NCBI GenBank assembly: GCA_017542145.1
Contig: JAFXXQ010000007.1
Location: 1-63,374 of the forward strand
Source: Bacteroidaceae bacterium
Lineage (GTDB): Bacteria; Bacteroidota; Bacteroidia; Bacteroidales; Bacteroidaceae
Direction: 5' to 3'
Length of the DNA: 63,374 bases
Below, piece after piece: positions 18,468-26,399 of this stretch (position 1 is the first letter of the stretch; each line of letters opens with the position of its first letter). The notes under the pieces are model-generated. The model worked only from the letters and a program-made list of their open reading frames with translations. It searched no databases and was not told the origin of the DNA. The position numbers and the translations under genes are program-made.

Positions 18468-20880
18468 TATTTTCGACCGCCTGACCGAGACCACGGGCTA
18501 CCCCTGCACCCGCGACGTCTTCATGAACGTCGCCGACGGCGACAAGGTGAACCGCCTCTGGCGCGGGTGCCAGGAGGCTGCCGCGCGGGGCGACAAGAAG
18601 CGGGTGGACGAGCTGAAGCGCCAGCTGCCCTTCATCACCTGGCAGGCATCGTTCAAGGACCACCGCCGCAGCAACGCCAACGCCCTGCCCTCGGGCCTCT
18701 TCATGCTCGACGTGGACAAGGTGGAGAACCCCGCCGACTTCCGCGAGAGCGTCATCAAGCCCGCCATCGCCAGCGCCAGGCAGCTGGGCATCGTCGCCAT
18801 CCACCTCTCGCCCAGCCAGCGGGGGTGGCACTTCGTGGCGAAGTGGCCGCAGGGGGTGACCACCATCGAGGGCTGCCAGCGCTGGCTGACGGCACAGCTG
18901 GGCATCATGACCTACGACGAGACGTGCAAGGACTTCGCCCGCGGCTCGTTTGCCGTGCCCCTCGCGGCGTACGACTACCTCGACCCCGTGGGGCTCTTCG
19001 AGGAGGAGGGGGAGCCCATCAACAGCCTGGCTGTTGATGGGGGTCAACGGGTCGACGGGGCGACGGGTCAACGGGTCAACGGGTCTACAAGTCAACGAGT
19101 CAACAAGTCAACGGACGGAGCAGCGAGAGCAAAGATGTGCTTGCACAATCTTTGCCGAGTCGCGACGGACGAAGAGCGAAGCTCAACGAGTCAACAGGGG
19201 CCGCAGGAGAGGACGTTTACGGAGGAGCAGAAGACGTTCAAGTACCGTGAGCACCTCATTTCGGAAATCGCCGCCATGTGGGTGGAGAAGCACGGCGAGC
19301 CGCAGCAGGGCGAGCGCCACACCTACTACTACCGGCTGTGCAACATGTTCCGCTACATCACCGACGGCGACGTGGGGGTGATGCTGGCGCAGCTGCCCGA
19401 CTTCGGCCTCGGCATCACCGAGCGCGAGAAGGAGGCCGAGCACGCCACACGCCGCGCCATGGGCACGCAGATTCCCTACACGTTCTACAAGTTCCTTGTG
19501 GACACGGGCATCATCGTGGTGGAGAAGAAGACGGAGCCCGCACCCGGGGTGGACCTCGCCGACATGGACGACGAGGTGAAGCCCGTGCAGCTGCCCTGGC
19601 TGCCGCCCGTGTTCCGCGAGTTCTGCAAGAACTGCCCGCCGGACTTCGTCTATCCCACCATCGTCGCCCTGCTGCCCGTGCTGGGCACGCTCGCCACCCG
19701 CCTGCGCGCCCACTACCTGGACGGCCGCGAGCACACCACGTCGTTCATCGGCGTCATCTTCGCCCCGCAGAGTGCCGGCAAGTCGTTCGCCCGCGACCTC
19801 GTGGGGGTGCTGACGAAAGACCTCCGCCGCCACGACGAAATCAGCATCCTCAAGGAGAAGCAGTACAAGGCCGAGCTGCGCCTGAAGAAGAACAGCGACC
19901 AGCTGCCCGAGGACCCCCACACGCCCTACCGCATGGTGCAGGCCGTCATCTCGGTGCCCCGCCTGCTGCAGCGGCAGGAGGATGCCTGCGGACTGCACCA
20001 GCTGTCGTTCGTCGAGGAAATCGACACCCTCACGAAGTCGAACGCCGGAGGCTCGTACGCCCAGAAGAGCGACCTCTACCGCCAGGCGTTCGACAATGCC
20101 GAGTACGGACAGGACTACATCTCGGTCGATACCTTCACGGGGAGCGTGCGGCTCTACTACAACATCCTGATGCTGGGCACGCCGAAGCAGCTGTACAAGT
20201 TCTTCAACGACGCCGAGAACGGCCTCGTCTCGCGCTGCGCCTTTGCCGAGCTGCGGAACCAGGAGTTCGCCCCCATCCCCCACTTCCAGCCGCTCACGGA
20301 CAAGCAGATGGAGGAGGTGACGAAGGTGATGAACCGCTTCGAGGCCCTGACCTACCGCCGCCGCAACGCCCAGAGCGACGAGTACACCGTGCAGCCCGAG
20401 GTGAACATCGACACGAAGATGAAGCCCATCGCCGACGCCCTCGACCGCTGGCTGGAACGTACCAGGGTGGAGGCGCTGAAGAACAACGACGTGGCCTACG
20501 ACGTCTTCCGCCGCCGCTCGGCCGTCAAGGCCTTCCGCCTGGGCATGGTGTGCGTGGGCATGTACCTGCCCAAGACGCCCGCCCCGAAAATCCTCCAGAA
20601 GATTGCCGACTTCTGCCTGTGGTTTGCCGGGCAGGACGCCATGCAGAGCGTCCGCACCTTCGGACAGATGCTCACCGACACCCCGCAGCCAAGCAGCCAG
20701 CCCCAGCGCGAAGGACTGCTACAGTCGCTGCCCGACACCTTCTCCGTGGGCGAGCTCATCGCCCAGCTACAGAAACGAGGCCACCGATCCCACCCGAGGG
20801 TAGTCATCTACAAGTGGAAGAATGCGGGCCTCATCAAGAAAAACGACGATTTAACTTTTACAAAAATTTTGAAACAATGA
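18457..20880 (+). CDS. Primase-helicase-like protein: BT4734-like N-domain plus DUF3987
   Basis: An 807-residue protein. Residues 1-180 resemble the BT4734/VirE-N domain with primase-polymerase-like motifs: LFMLDVDK near 85-92, then HLSPSQRGWHF near 113-123, then DFARGSF. A low-complexity linker (about 185-250) is made of GTCAACGGGTC-type repeats. Residues about 380-700 are the DUF3987 ATPase domain with Walker A-like FAPQSAGKSFARDL near 434 and VEEIDTLTKS near 516. Such proteins are replication or helper proteins of Bacteroidetes mobile DNA. The stop overlaps the next ATG (ATGA), so the OB-fold protein is co-translated. It is very GC-rich, unlike the endonuclease gene. Confidence 0.82.
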   Translation: MNFDIFDRLTETTGYPCTRDVFMNVADGDKVNRLWRGCQEAAARGDKKRVDELKRQLPFITWQASFKDHRRSNANALPSGLFMLDVDKVENPADFRESVIKPAIASARQLGIVAIHLSPSQRGWHFVAKWPQGVTTIEGCQRWLTAQLGIMTYDETCKDFARGSFAVPLAAYDYLDPVGLFEEEGEPINSLAVDGGQRVDGATGQRVNGSTSQRVNKSTDGAARAKMCLHNLCRVATDEERSSTSQQGPQERTFTEEQKTFKYREHLISEIAAMWVEKHGEPQQGERHTYYYRLCNMFRYITDGDVGVMLAQLPDFGLGITEREKEAEHATRRAMGTQIPYTFYKFLVDTGIIVVEKKTEPAPGVDLADMDDEVKPVQLPWLPPVFREFCKNCPPDFVYPTIVALLPVLGTLATRLRAHYLDGREHTTSFIGVIFAPQSAGKSFARDLVGVLTKDLRRHDEISILKEKQYKAELRLKKNSDQLPEDPHTPYRMVQAVISVPRLLQRQEDACGLHQLSFVEEIDTLTKSNAGGSYAQKSDLYRQAFDNAEYGQDYISVDTFTGSVRLYYNILMLGTPKQLYKFFNDAENGLVSRCAFAELRNQEFAPIPHFQPLTDKQMEEVTKVMNRFEALTYRRRNAQSDEYTVQPEVNIDTKMKPIADALDRWLERTRVEALKNNDVAYDVFRRRSAVKAFRLGMVCVGMYLPKTPAPKILQKIADFCLWFAGQDAMQSVRTFGQMLTDTPQPSSQPQREGLLQSLPDTFSVGELIAQLQKRGHRSHPRVVIYKWKNAGLIKKNDDLTFTKILKQ
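19036..19112 (+). repeat. In-frame GTCAACGGGTC short-repeat array in the primase linker
   Basis: About eight variants of a 9-base word (GTCAACGGG, GTCTACAAG, GTCAACGAG, GTCAACAAG) encode the QRVNGSTSQ-like linker between the two primase domains. A hairpin (GCAAAGAT ... ATCTTTGC) follows at about 19129-19157, and another GTCAACAGG word lies near 19186-19199. Confidence 0.75.
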
Positions 20881-21176
20881 AACTACAAGGTTACATTTCA
20901 GAAGTTGGCCAGCACACGTCTGGCATCAGTCAAGCAACCGGCAAGGAATGGACTTGCCGCAGCCTCTCGCTCCTCGTGCCCTTCTACACCGACCGCGGCG
21001 AGGAGAAGTACGACAACATCGTGGCCGACTACTTCGGCGAAGCCACCGACGACGAGCTGCTCTACATGGTGAACAACCGCACGAAGCTGAACTACACCGT
21101 GGCTTTCTCCACCCACACCCACAACGGCCGCCGCTACCAGTCGGCGCGAGTGTGGAACCTCTCAGCAATCGTGTGA
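20877..21176 (+). CDS. Small OB-fold protein resembling DUF3127
   Basis: A 99-residue protein whose ATG overlaps the primase stop as ATGA. The pattern MKLQGYISEVGQHTSGISQATGKEW parallels the start of the chromosomal DUF3127 protein at 54093-54512 (MELTGKIIAVMPERGGVSQRTGTEW), and later strands align by eye as well. DUF3127 proteins have an OB-like fold related to single-strand DNA-binding proteins. It probably coats DNA during priming by the adjacent protein. The acidic SSB-like tail of the chromosomal paralogue is absent. The relation is my own comparison and not confirmed by a search. Confidence 0.65.
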   Translation: MKLQGYISEVGQHTSGISQATGKEWTCRSLSLLVPFYTDRGEEKYDNIVADYFGEATDDELLYMVNNRTKLNYTVAFSTHTHNGRRYQSARVWNLSAIV

Positions 21177-21228
21177 AGTCCGTTTTCCGTTTTTCATAAT
21201 TGTTTTAGGGTTGATTACGTCAGGAACG

Positions 21229-21258
21229 CCCTGCGCTGCGACAGCGCGGGGTGTTTCC
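21229..21258 (+). terminator. Hairpin terminator after the OB-fold gene
   Basis: CCCTGCGCTG and CAGCGCGGGG form a ten-pair stem around CGA, followed by TGTTTCCC. The U-run is weak, but the location after the operon fits termination. Confidence 0.6.
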
Positions 21259-21273
21259 CATTTTTTAAGGAAT

Positions 21274-21324
21274 GTTAATGCGTATCCTTGTATCCTGTAT
21301 CCTTTGTATCCTTTTTCGTCATTT
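21274..21324 (-). repeat. Outer right copy of the GGATAC array (51 bp, inverted)
   Basis: The reverse complement equals the copy at 13395-13445 except for one base. On the minus strand it begins within the stop codon of the DPP-IV gene (AAATGACG). Its 15-codon ORF (21322 to 21275) overlaps that stop as ATGA and ends in TAA. Confidence 0.9.
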
Positions 21325-23556
21325 CACCAGCTGCTGCTGCCAGAAGTCGAGCATGCGGTTGAAGAGGTGGCGGCGGGTGTTGCCGCCGTAGATGGAGTGG
21401 TTGCGGTTGGTATAGACCTGCATGTCGAACTGCTTGCCGGCCTGCACGAGGGCTTCGGCATACTCGGCGGTGTTGCGGAAGTGGACGTTGTCGTCGGCCA
21501 TGCCGTGGACGAGCAGCAGACGGCCCCCGAGCTGCGGGGCACGGACGAGGGCCGACGAGGCATCGTAGCCGCTGCCGTTCTCCTGGGGCGTCTGCATGAA
21601 GCGCTCGGTATAGACACTGTCGTAGAAGCGCCAGTCGGTGGGGGGTGCGACGGCGATGCCGGCACAGAAGGGGGCGGGGCTCTCGGACATCGCCATGAGC
21701 GTCATGTAGCCGCCGTAGCTCCAGCCCCAGATGGCGATGCGGCTGCCGTCGACATAGGGCTGACGGGCAAGCCACTGGGCAGCGGCAGCCTGGTCGCGCG
21801 CCTCGAGGGTGCCGATGTGGCGGTAGGTGCACTTCTTGAAGTCGGCGCCACGTCCCCCGGTGCCGCGGCCATCGACGCAGACGCTGACGATGCCCTGCTG
21901 GGCAAGCAGGCACTCCCACGTCATGCCGGGGTAGAAGCCCGAGCCCCACTCGTCCTTGACCTCCTGCGAGCCCGGGCCACTGTACTGGTACATGACGACG
22001 GGGAAGCCCGTTGACCTGTTGACCTGTTGACTTGTTGACCCCGAGCCTGCGGGCTTCACCATCCAGCCGTTGAGCTCGACGCCGTCGGCGGTGGTGAAGG
22101 TGAAGAACTCGCGCGTGGGCATGCCGGGGGCGCAGAGGCGGTCGGAGAGGGCGCTGTTGTCGATGAGGGTGGCGAGGGTCTTGCCGCCGACGGCCTCGAG
22201 GGTGGTGACGGGGGCCTGGGTGAGCGACGAGGCGGTGTGGATGAAGTAGCGGAGGTTCTTCGAGAAGGTGGCGGCGTGGGTGCCGGTCTCGGCGGTCAGC
22301 GCGGTGACCTTGCCCTTCTTGTCGGCACGGTAGACGGCACGGCGCAGCGGCGAGGGCTGGTTGCTCTGGTAGAAGACGTCGCCCGTCTTCTCATCGTAGC
22401 CGTAGAAGGCGGTGACCTCGTAGCTGCCGCTGGTGAGCGGGCGCTGCAGGGTGCCGTTGAGGTCGTAGAGGTAGAGGTGGTTGTAGCCCGTGCGCTCGCT
22501 CTGCAGCACGAAGCAGGTGGGATAGAAGCGGATGGCCTCGTAGGTGGGCTCGGCAAGCCACGTGTCGCACTCCTCGCGCAGGGCAAGGCGGCAGACGGTG
22601 CTGCGGGCGTTGGCCACGTAGAGGTCCATGCGGCTCTGGTGGCGGTTGAGGGTGACGACGGCCAGCTGGTTCTGGTTGCCATCGGCATCGGTCTGCCCGG
22701 TGAAGGCGATGCGGGGGATATAGCCGTCGGCATCGAGGGGTACGTCAATCTTGCGGGTGACGCTGGACTTGATGTCGAACGAGTGGACGGTGACGACGCT
22801 GTTCTTCACGCCCGGCACAGGGTATTTGTAGGTGTAGGCACCGGGGTAGAGGGCATACTCGTCGTGCCGCGGGGCTGCGCCGGCAAAGAGGGGGAAGGAG
22901 TACTGGGGGACGTCGCGCTCGACACTCTTCATGTAGGCCAGCATGCGGCTGTCGGCGCTGAAGGCATAGTACTTCGTCTCGCCGAACTCTTCCTCGTACA
23001 CCCAGTCGGCATGGCCGTTGATGACTTCGTTACGGACACCGTCAGCCGTCACTTGCACCTCGGCATTGTTGAACATCAACTTGATGAGGTAGAGGTTGTT
23101 GTCGCGGACAAAGGCTATCATCTTGCCGTCGGGCGAGAAGGAGGGTATCTGCTGCGGACCGCCTTCGGAGAGGGGCGTCATGCGGCGGTTGGCCACGTTG
23201 TATATATAATAGGTAGCGGTGAACGAGCGGCGATAGATGGACTTCGTTTCCGTCTGGATGAGGATGCGGTCCTCGGCGGGGCTGAGGATATAGCCGTCGA
23301 AGCGCTTGAACGTGCAGCCGCGGCATGTGGCCGTGCTGAACAGCGTGTCCACCACCTCGCCCGTGCGGAAGGAGTAGCGCAGGATGGCGTTGGCCTCTGA
23401 GTTCGTCTGCGCATAGTGTTCGCCATCAGCAAGGGGGGTGATACGCCCCAGCGAACGGGGACTGAAGGTGCCGTCGACAAGCTGGTCGACACTGAGGTTC
23501 TCGGCCCATACCGAGACACAGCAGAACGTGAGCAGTAAGAAGACAATCTTTTTCAT
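21319..23556 (-). CDS. Dipeptidyl-peptidase IV-like serine peptidase (S9 family)
   Basis: A 745-residue secreted or periplasmic peptidase with a signal peptide (FLLLTFCCVSVWA). The N-terminal part is an eight-bladed propeller (DPPIV_N type). The alpha/beta hydrolase domain holds the nucleophile serine in GWSYGG near residue 612, the Asp in MADDNVHF near 685 and the His in NRNHSIYGG near 718. It would remove Xaa-Pro dipeptides from peptide N-termini. Just before the conserved PVVMYQYSGPGSQ, the usual short linker is replaced by SGSTSQQVNRST, made from a GTCAACAGG-type repeat at 22009-22041. Confidence 0.93.
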   Translation of the reverse strand: MKKIVFLLLTFCCVSVWAENLSVDQLVDGTFSPRSLGRITPLADGEHYAQTNSEANAILRYSFRTGEVVDTLFSTATCRGCTFKRFDGYILSPAEDRILIQTETKSIYRRSFTATYYIYNVANRRMTPLSEGGPQQIPSFSPDGKMIAFVRDNNLYLIKLMFNNAEVQVTADGVRNEVINGHADWVYEEEFGETKYYAFSADSRMLAYMKSVERDVPQYSFPLFAGAAPRHDEYALYPGAYTYKYPVPGVKNSVVTVHSFDIKSSVTRKIDVPLDADGYIPRIAFTGQTDADGNQNQLAVVTLNRHQSRMDLYVANARSTVCRLALREECDTWLAEPTYEAIRFYPTCFVLQSERTGYNHLYLYDLNGTLQRPLTSGSYEVTAFYGYDEKTGDVFYQSNQPSPLRRAVYRADKKGKVTALTAETGTHAATFSKNLRYFIHTASSLTQAPVTTLEAVGGKTLATLIDNSALSDRLCAPGMPTREFFTFTTADGVELNGWMVKPAGSGSTSQQVNRSTGFPVVMYQYSGPGSQEVKDEWGSGFYPGMTWECLLAQQGIVSVCVDGRGTGGRGADFKKCTYRHIGTLEARDQAAAAQWLARQPYVDGSRIAIWGWSYGGYMTLMAMSESPAPFCAGIAVAPPTDWRFYDSVYTERFMQTPQENGSGYDASSALVRAPQLGGRLLLVHGMADDNVHFRNTAEYAEALVQAGKQFDMQVYTNRNHSIYGGNTRRHLFNRMLDFWQQQLVK
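22009..22041 (-). repeat. In-frame GTCAACAGG repeat in the DPP-IV gene
   Basis: Three to four copies of the 9-base word GTCAACAGG/GTCAACAAG (read on the minus strand) sit at a loop between the propeller and hydrolase domains. The same word occurs in the primase and tatD genes. Confidence 0.75.
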
Positions 23557-23861
23557 TTTGTGTGGTGTTTTTTCTTTTGCGCGGCGAAGTTAGCGAATAA
23601 TTCCTAATTTCTTCGTCCCAAGTCCCATTTTTTATTTTCCGATTCCCATTTTTTATGAATCAAACGCGGCGCTCGTAACGTCTTACGTCGTTTTTCCAGC
23701 GTACTATTCCGATGCAAACGCGGCACGATTCACATCGCGCCGCGTCCTAAAAAATTAACTAACCTTTTTAACCTGTCAACTAAAAAAATATTTTAGTCGA
23801 TAATGGGACTACAGGAAAAAAGAAAGGTTTAAAGAAAAAATACTAATTTTTGAAAAAATTT
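23557..23861. other. Intergenic region with promoter element and GC hairpin
   Basis: 305 bases between two minus-strand genes. TAACTTCG on the minus strand at 23585-23592 is the likely -7 element of the DPP-IV gene. A 12-pair hairpin with one mismatch (ACGCGGC/GCCGCGT core) at 23718-23745 probably ends the methyltransferase transcript. A second CAAACGCGGC word lies at 23661-23670. No gene seen. Confidence 0.6.
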
Positions 23862-24566
23862 TTAACCCTTATAGAGCAAAAAAATACAAGGGACTTTGTC
23901 GATGGGTGGTGAAAGTGTGCGATGCCACTCCGCAACGGTCCTGGTGACGGCATATTGTTCGGGACAAGTGAGGCCGGCAGCTATGCAGAGACGGGTATTT
24001 GGGCGACAAGCGGAAAGGATATCGGACAACATGCGGATGTTACGATAGGGGGTTTCGATGAATAGTTGCGTCTGATCGTCGGCGTATGCGCGGTTCTCCA
24101 GTTCGCGCAATCGGGCACGACGGGCATGGGCATCGGTGGGCAGATAGCCGTGAAAGGCAAAGCGCTGACCATTGAAGCCGCTGGCCATAAGAGCAAGCAC
24201 CATGCTGCAAGGCCCCACGAGGGGCACCACCTCGATGCCGCGACGCTGGGCAAGGGCGACGACATCGGCACCAGGGTCGGCGACAGCAGGGCAGCCCGCT
24301 TCGGAGATGACACCCATGGACTGGCCTTCCATCAACGGCCGCAAAAAACCTTCGACGGCTGAAGCAGGAGTATGTTCGTTGAGCTCGTAGAAAGTGAGAG
24401 CATCGATGTCGATAGAGGATTCAACTTTCTTTAGGAACCGACGTGCCGAGCGCACGTTCTCTACTATAAAATGACTGAGCGAGAGGATGACATCGCGGTT
24501 GTACGGGGGGAGGACGTGGTCAATGGGAGTATCGCCCAGCGGAACAGGAATGAGGTAGAGGGACAT
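23862..24566 (-). CDS. SAM-dependent methyltransferase, RsmI-like (tetrapyrrole methylase family)
   Basis: A 234-residue protein starting at the ATG at 24566 (MSLYLIPVPLG). It has the family pattern of 16S rRNA 2'-O-methyltransferase RsmI: PVPLG at the N-terminus, then GVISEAGCPAVADPGADVV, VVPLVGPCSMVLALMASG and FIETPYR. RsmI methylates C1402 of 16S rRNA. Many Bacteroidetes carry a second, shorter paralogue of this type, and this one may be it, since RsmI proper is usually nearer 280 residues. The upstream in-frame ATG at 24605 gives a poorly conserved leader and was rejected. Confidence 0.85.
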   Translation of the reverse strand: MSLYLIPVPLGDTPIDHVLPPYNRDVILSLSHFIVENVRSARRFLKKVESSIDIDALTFYELNEHTPASAVEGFLRPLMEGQSMGVISEAGCPAVADPGADVVALAQRRGIEVVPLVGPCSMVLALMASGFNGQRFAFHGYLPTDAHARRARLRELENRAYADDQTQLFIETPYRNIRMLSDILSACRPNTRLCIAAGLTCPEQYAVTRTVAEWHRTLSPPIDKVPCIFLLYKG

Positions 24567-24695
24567 TGTTTTAATGAAGAATGAAAAAATGGTTTTGAAA
24601 TGCAAAAATAAAGCTTTTTCTTGAAATAACAGAGAATTTGCACTATCTTTAACTATTGTTTTCGCTACAGGTCGTCTCGGAAAAATGCAAATATA

Positions 24696-24727
24696 TTTGC
24701 TTTTTCGCTCGGCTCACCCTAACTTTG
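24696..24727 (+). promoter_or_regulatory. Promoter of the DUF4861 / phosphatase operon
   Basis: TTTG at 24696-24699, a 20-base spacer and TAACTTTG at 24720-24727. The ATG follows about 20 bases later at 24748. Confidence 0.8.
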
Positions 24728-24747
24728 CAAAATCAAATCAAAAAACG

Positions 24748-25740
24748 ATGAGAAAAGTTGTCATTGCACTTTTACTGACATTAGCCATAACGCCCGCTCT
24801 GCAGGCACAAGTGTATGCCGAGATGTTGCTAGCTGGCAAAGAACGGGCTGAGCGCAAGGAGATCCAGTCGCTGACTGTGCCTGGTCATGTGGATGTCTAT
24901 AACCAGCTCCACCATCACGGCCCAGCCTTCGAAAGCGAACTGGTAGGCTACCGCGTCTATTTCGACCACCGTCAAACGGTAGATATCTACGGAAAGCGAC
25001 ACAAGGGGCTGGAGCTGAATCATACACAGTTTTACCCGACGGATGAAGACATCCGCCACGGCTATGGCGACGATGTATTGTGGGCGGGAACAACGGTGTC
25101 CGTGGGTTCGCTGCGAGGCTTCATCGACGGGATGCCTACGTTCATTGAACCCGTGGAGCGACGCACGGAGAGCATCCTTGACTATGGGCCGGACAAGGCA
25201 GTCGTCGAAGTGAAGGTTGAGGGCTGGCAATATCAGGGCAAGCGCATCAACATGACGCAACGCTTCACACTCTATGCCGAGCACCGCGATGTGCGTGTGG
25301 ATGTCACCTTCGAAGGGCTCAGCGAAATGCCCGCTCCGTTCTGCACGGGAGTGCTAAAGTTCCCCGGAGGTATGGAGTTCACAGACCACAACGGCCTCTG
25401 TGCCACATGGGGCTCAAACTGGGCTTACGGCCCAAAGGATACGCTGGATGCCCGTAAGAAGGCAACAGTAGGGGTAGCCGTCTGCATTCCGCCACGCTAC
25501 GTAGTAGGTGAGCCGGACAACAAAGAAAACAAGCTCTTCCTTATCAAACCCGCCCCTCCCGTGACCACAGGAAACTCAAAGACAAAGAAGGCCTATACCG
25601 CAGCCCCCTCTCTGGAGGAGTACAGCATCACGTACTATCTGGCTTTCTGCTCAGCTGCCGAGGAGTGGACAGGATCGTTCCATAGTGCCGATGAGTGGTT
25701 CACATGGGTGAAGGAATGGAAGAAGGAGATTTGCCGATGA
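24748..25740 (+). CDS. DUF4861-family secreted protein
   Basis: A 330-residue protein, ATG at 24748, with a signal peptide (KVVIALLLTLAITPALQA). The pattern VYNQLHHHGPAFESELVGYRVYFDHRQTVDIYGK and later GYGDDVLWAG and GWQYQGKRINMTQRFTLYA are typical of DUF4861, a family near plant-polysaccharide degradation genes in gut Bacteroidetes. Its activity is not established; a role in sugar or uronate processing is inferred. Its stop overlaps the phosphatase start (ATGA), so both are translated together. Confidence 0.8.
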   Translation: MRKVVIALLLTLAITPALQAQVYAEMLLAGKERAERKEIQSLTVPGHVDVYNQLHHHGPAFESELVGYRVYFDHRQTVDIYGKRHKGLELNHTQFYPTDEDIRHGYGDDVLWAGTTVSVGSLRGFIDGMPTFIEPVERRTESILDYGPDKAVVEVKVEGWQYQGKRINMTQRFTLYAEHRDVRVDVTFEGLSEMPAPFCTGVLKFPGGMEFTDHNGLCATWGSNWAYGPKDTLDARKKATVGVAVCIPPRYVVGEPDNKENKLFLIKPAPPVTTGNSKTKKAYTAAPSLEEYSITYYLAFCSAAEEWTGSFHSADEWFTWVKEWKKEICR

Positions 25741-26387
25741 AGAAAAAACTCGTCATCTTTGACCTCGACGGCACGCTGCTGGACACGGTGATGGACCTTG
25801 CGGCTGCCACCAATCACGCTCTCGAAAGTTGTGGCTATGCGACGCATTCTGCCGAAGCCTACTACAACTTCGTGGGAAGGGGCATCAACAACCTGTTCCG
25901 CGCCGCACTGCCCGAGCAGGAACGTACGGATGAGAACATCAGCCGAATGCGCACCTTCTTCATACCTTATTACAACTGCCATAACACCGACAGAAGCCAT
26001 CCCTACAGAGGTATCTCTGAGCTATTGGGCACGCTAGCTGAAATGGGCTTAACCCTTGCCGTCGCATCCAACAAATACCAACAGGCTACGGAGAAGCTCA
26101 TTCGCCATTTTTTCCCTACGATACCCTTTGCCATAGTCCTCGGACAACGCGACGGCTTCCCACTAAAGCCCGACCCTGCTATCGTCGGACTCATCTGCCA
26201 ACAAACAGGAGTGCAGACGAGCGAGGTGCTCTATGTGGGCGATTCGGGCATCGACATGCAAACGGCAGCCAACGCCTGCGTAGAGTCCGTAGGCGTCACT
26301 TGGGGCTTCCGCCCTATCAGCGAGCTGACAGCAAACGGTTCCAATCATCTTGCCGACATCCCTAACGACATCCTTTTATACCTGTAA
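25737..26387 (+). CDS. gph: HAD phosphatase, phosphoglycolate phosphatase-like
   Basis: A 216-residue haloacid dehalogenase-family phosphatase. Motif I is FDLDGTLLDT (residues 7-16), motif II contains the AVASNK serine, and motifs III and IV are LKPDP and VGDSGIDMQTA. The helical cap lies between residues 17 and 85. It likely dephosphorylates 2-phosphoglycolate, but HAD specificity is hard to read. The ATG overlaps the preceding stop. The hemerythrin-type regulator follows 13 bases later. Confidence 0.85.
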   Translation: MKKKLVIFDLDGTLLDTVMDLAAATNHALESCGYATHSAEAYYNFVGRGINNLFRAALPEQERTDENISRMRTFFIPYYNCHNTDRSHPYRGISELLGTLAEMGLTLAVASNKYQQATEKLIRHFFPTIPFAIVLGQRDGFPLKPDPAIVGLICQQTGVQTSEVLYVGDSGIDMQTAANACVESVGVTWGFRPISELTANGSNHLADIPNDILLYL

Positions 26388-26399
26388 CCCCTTTCCACT

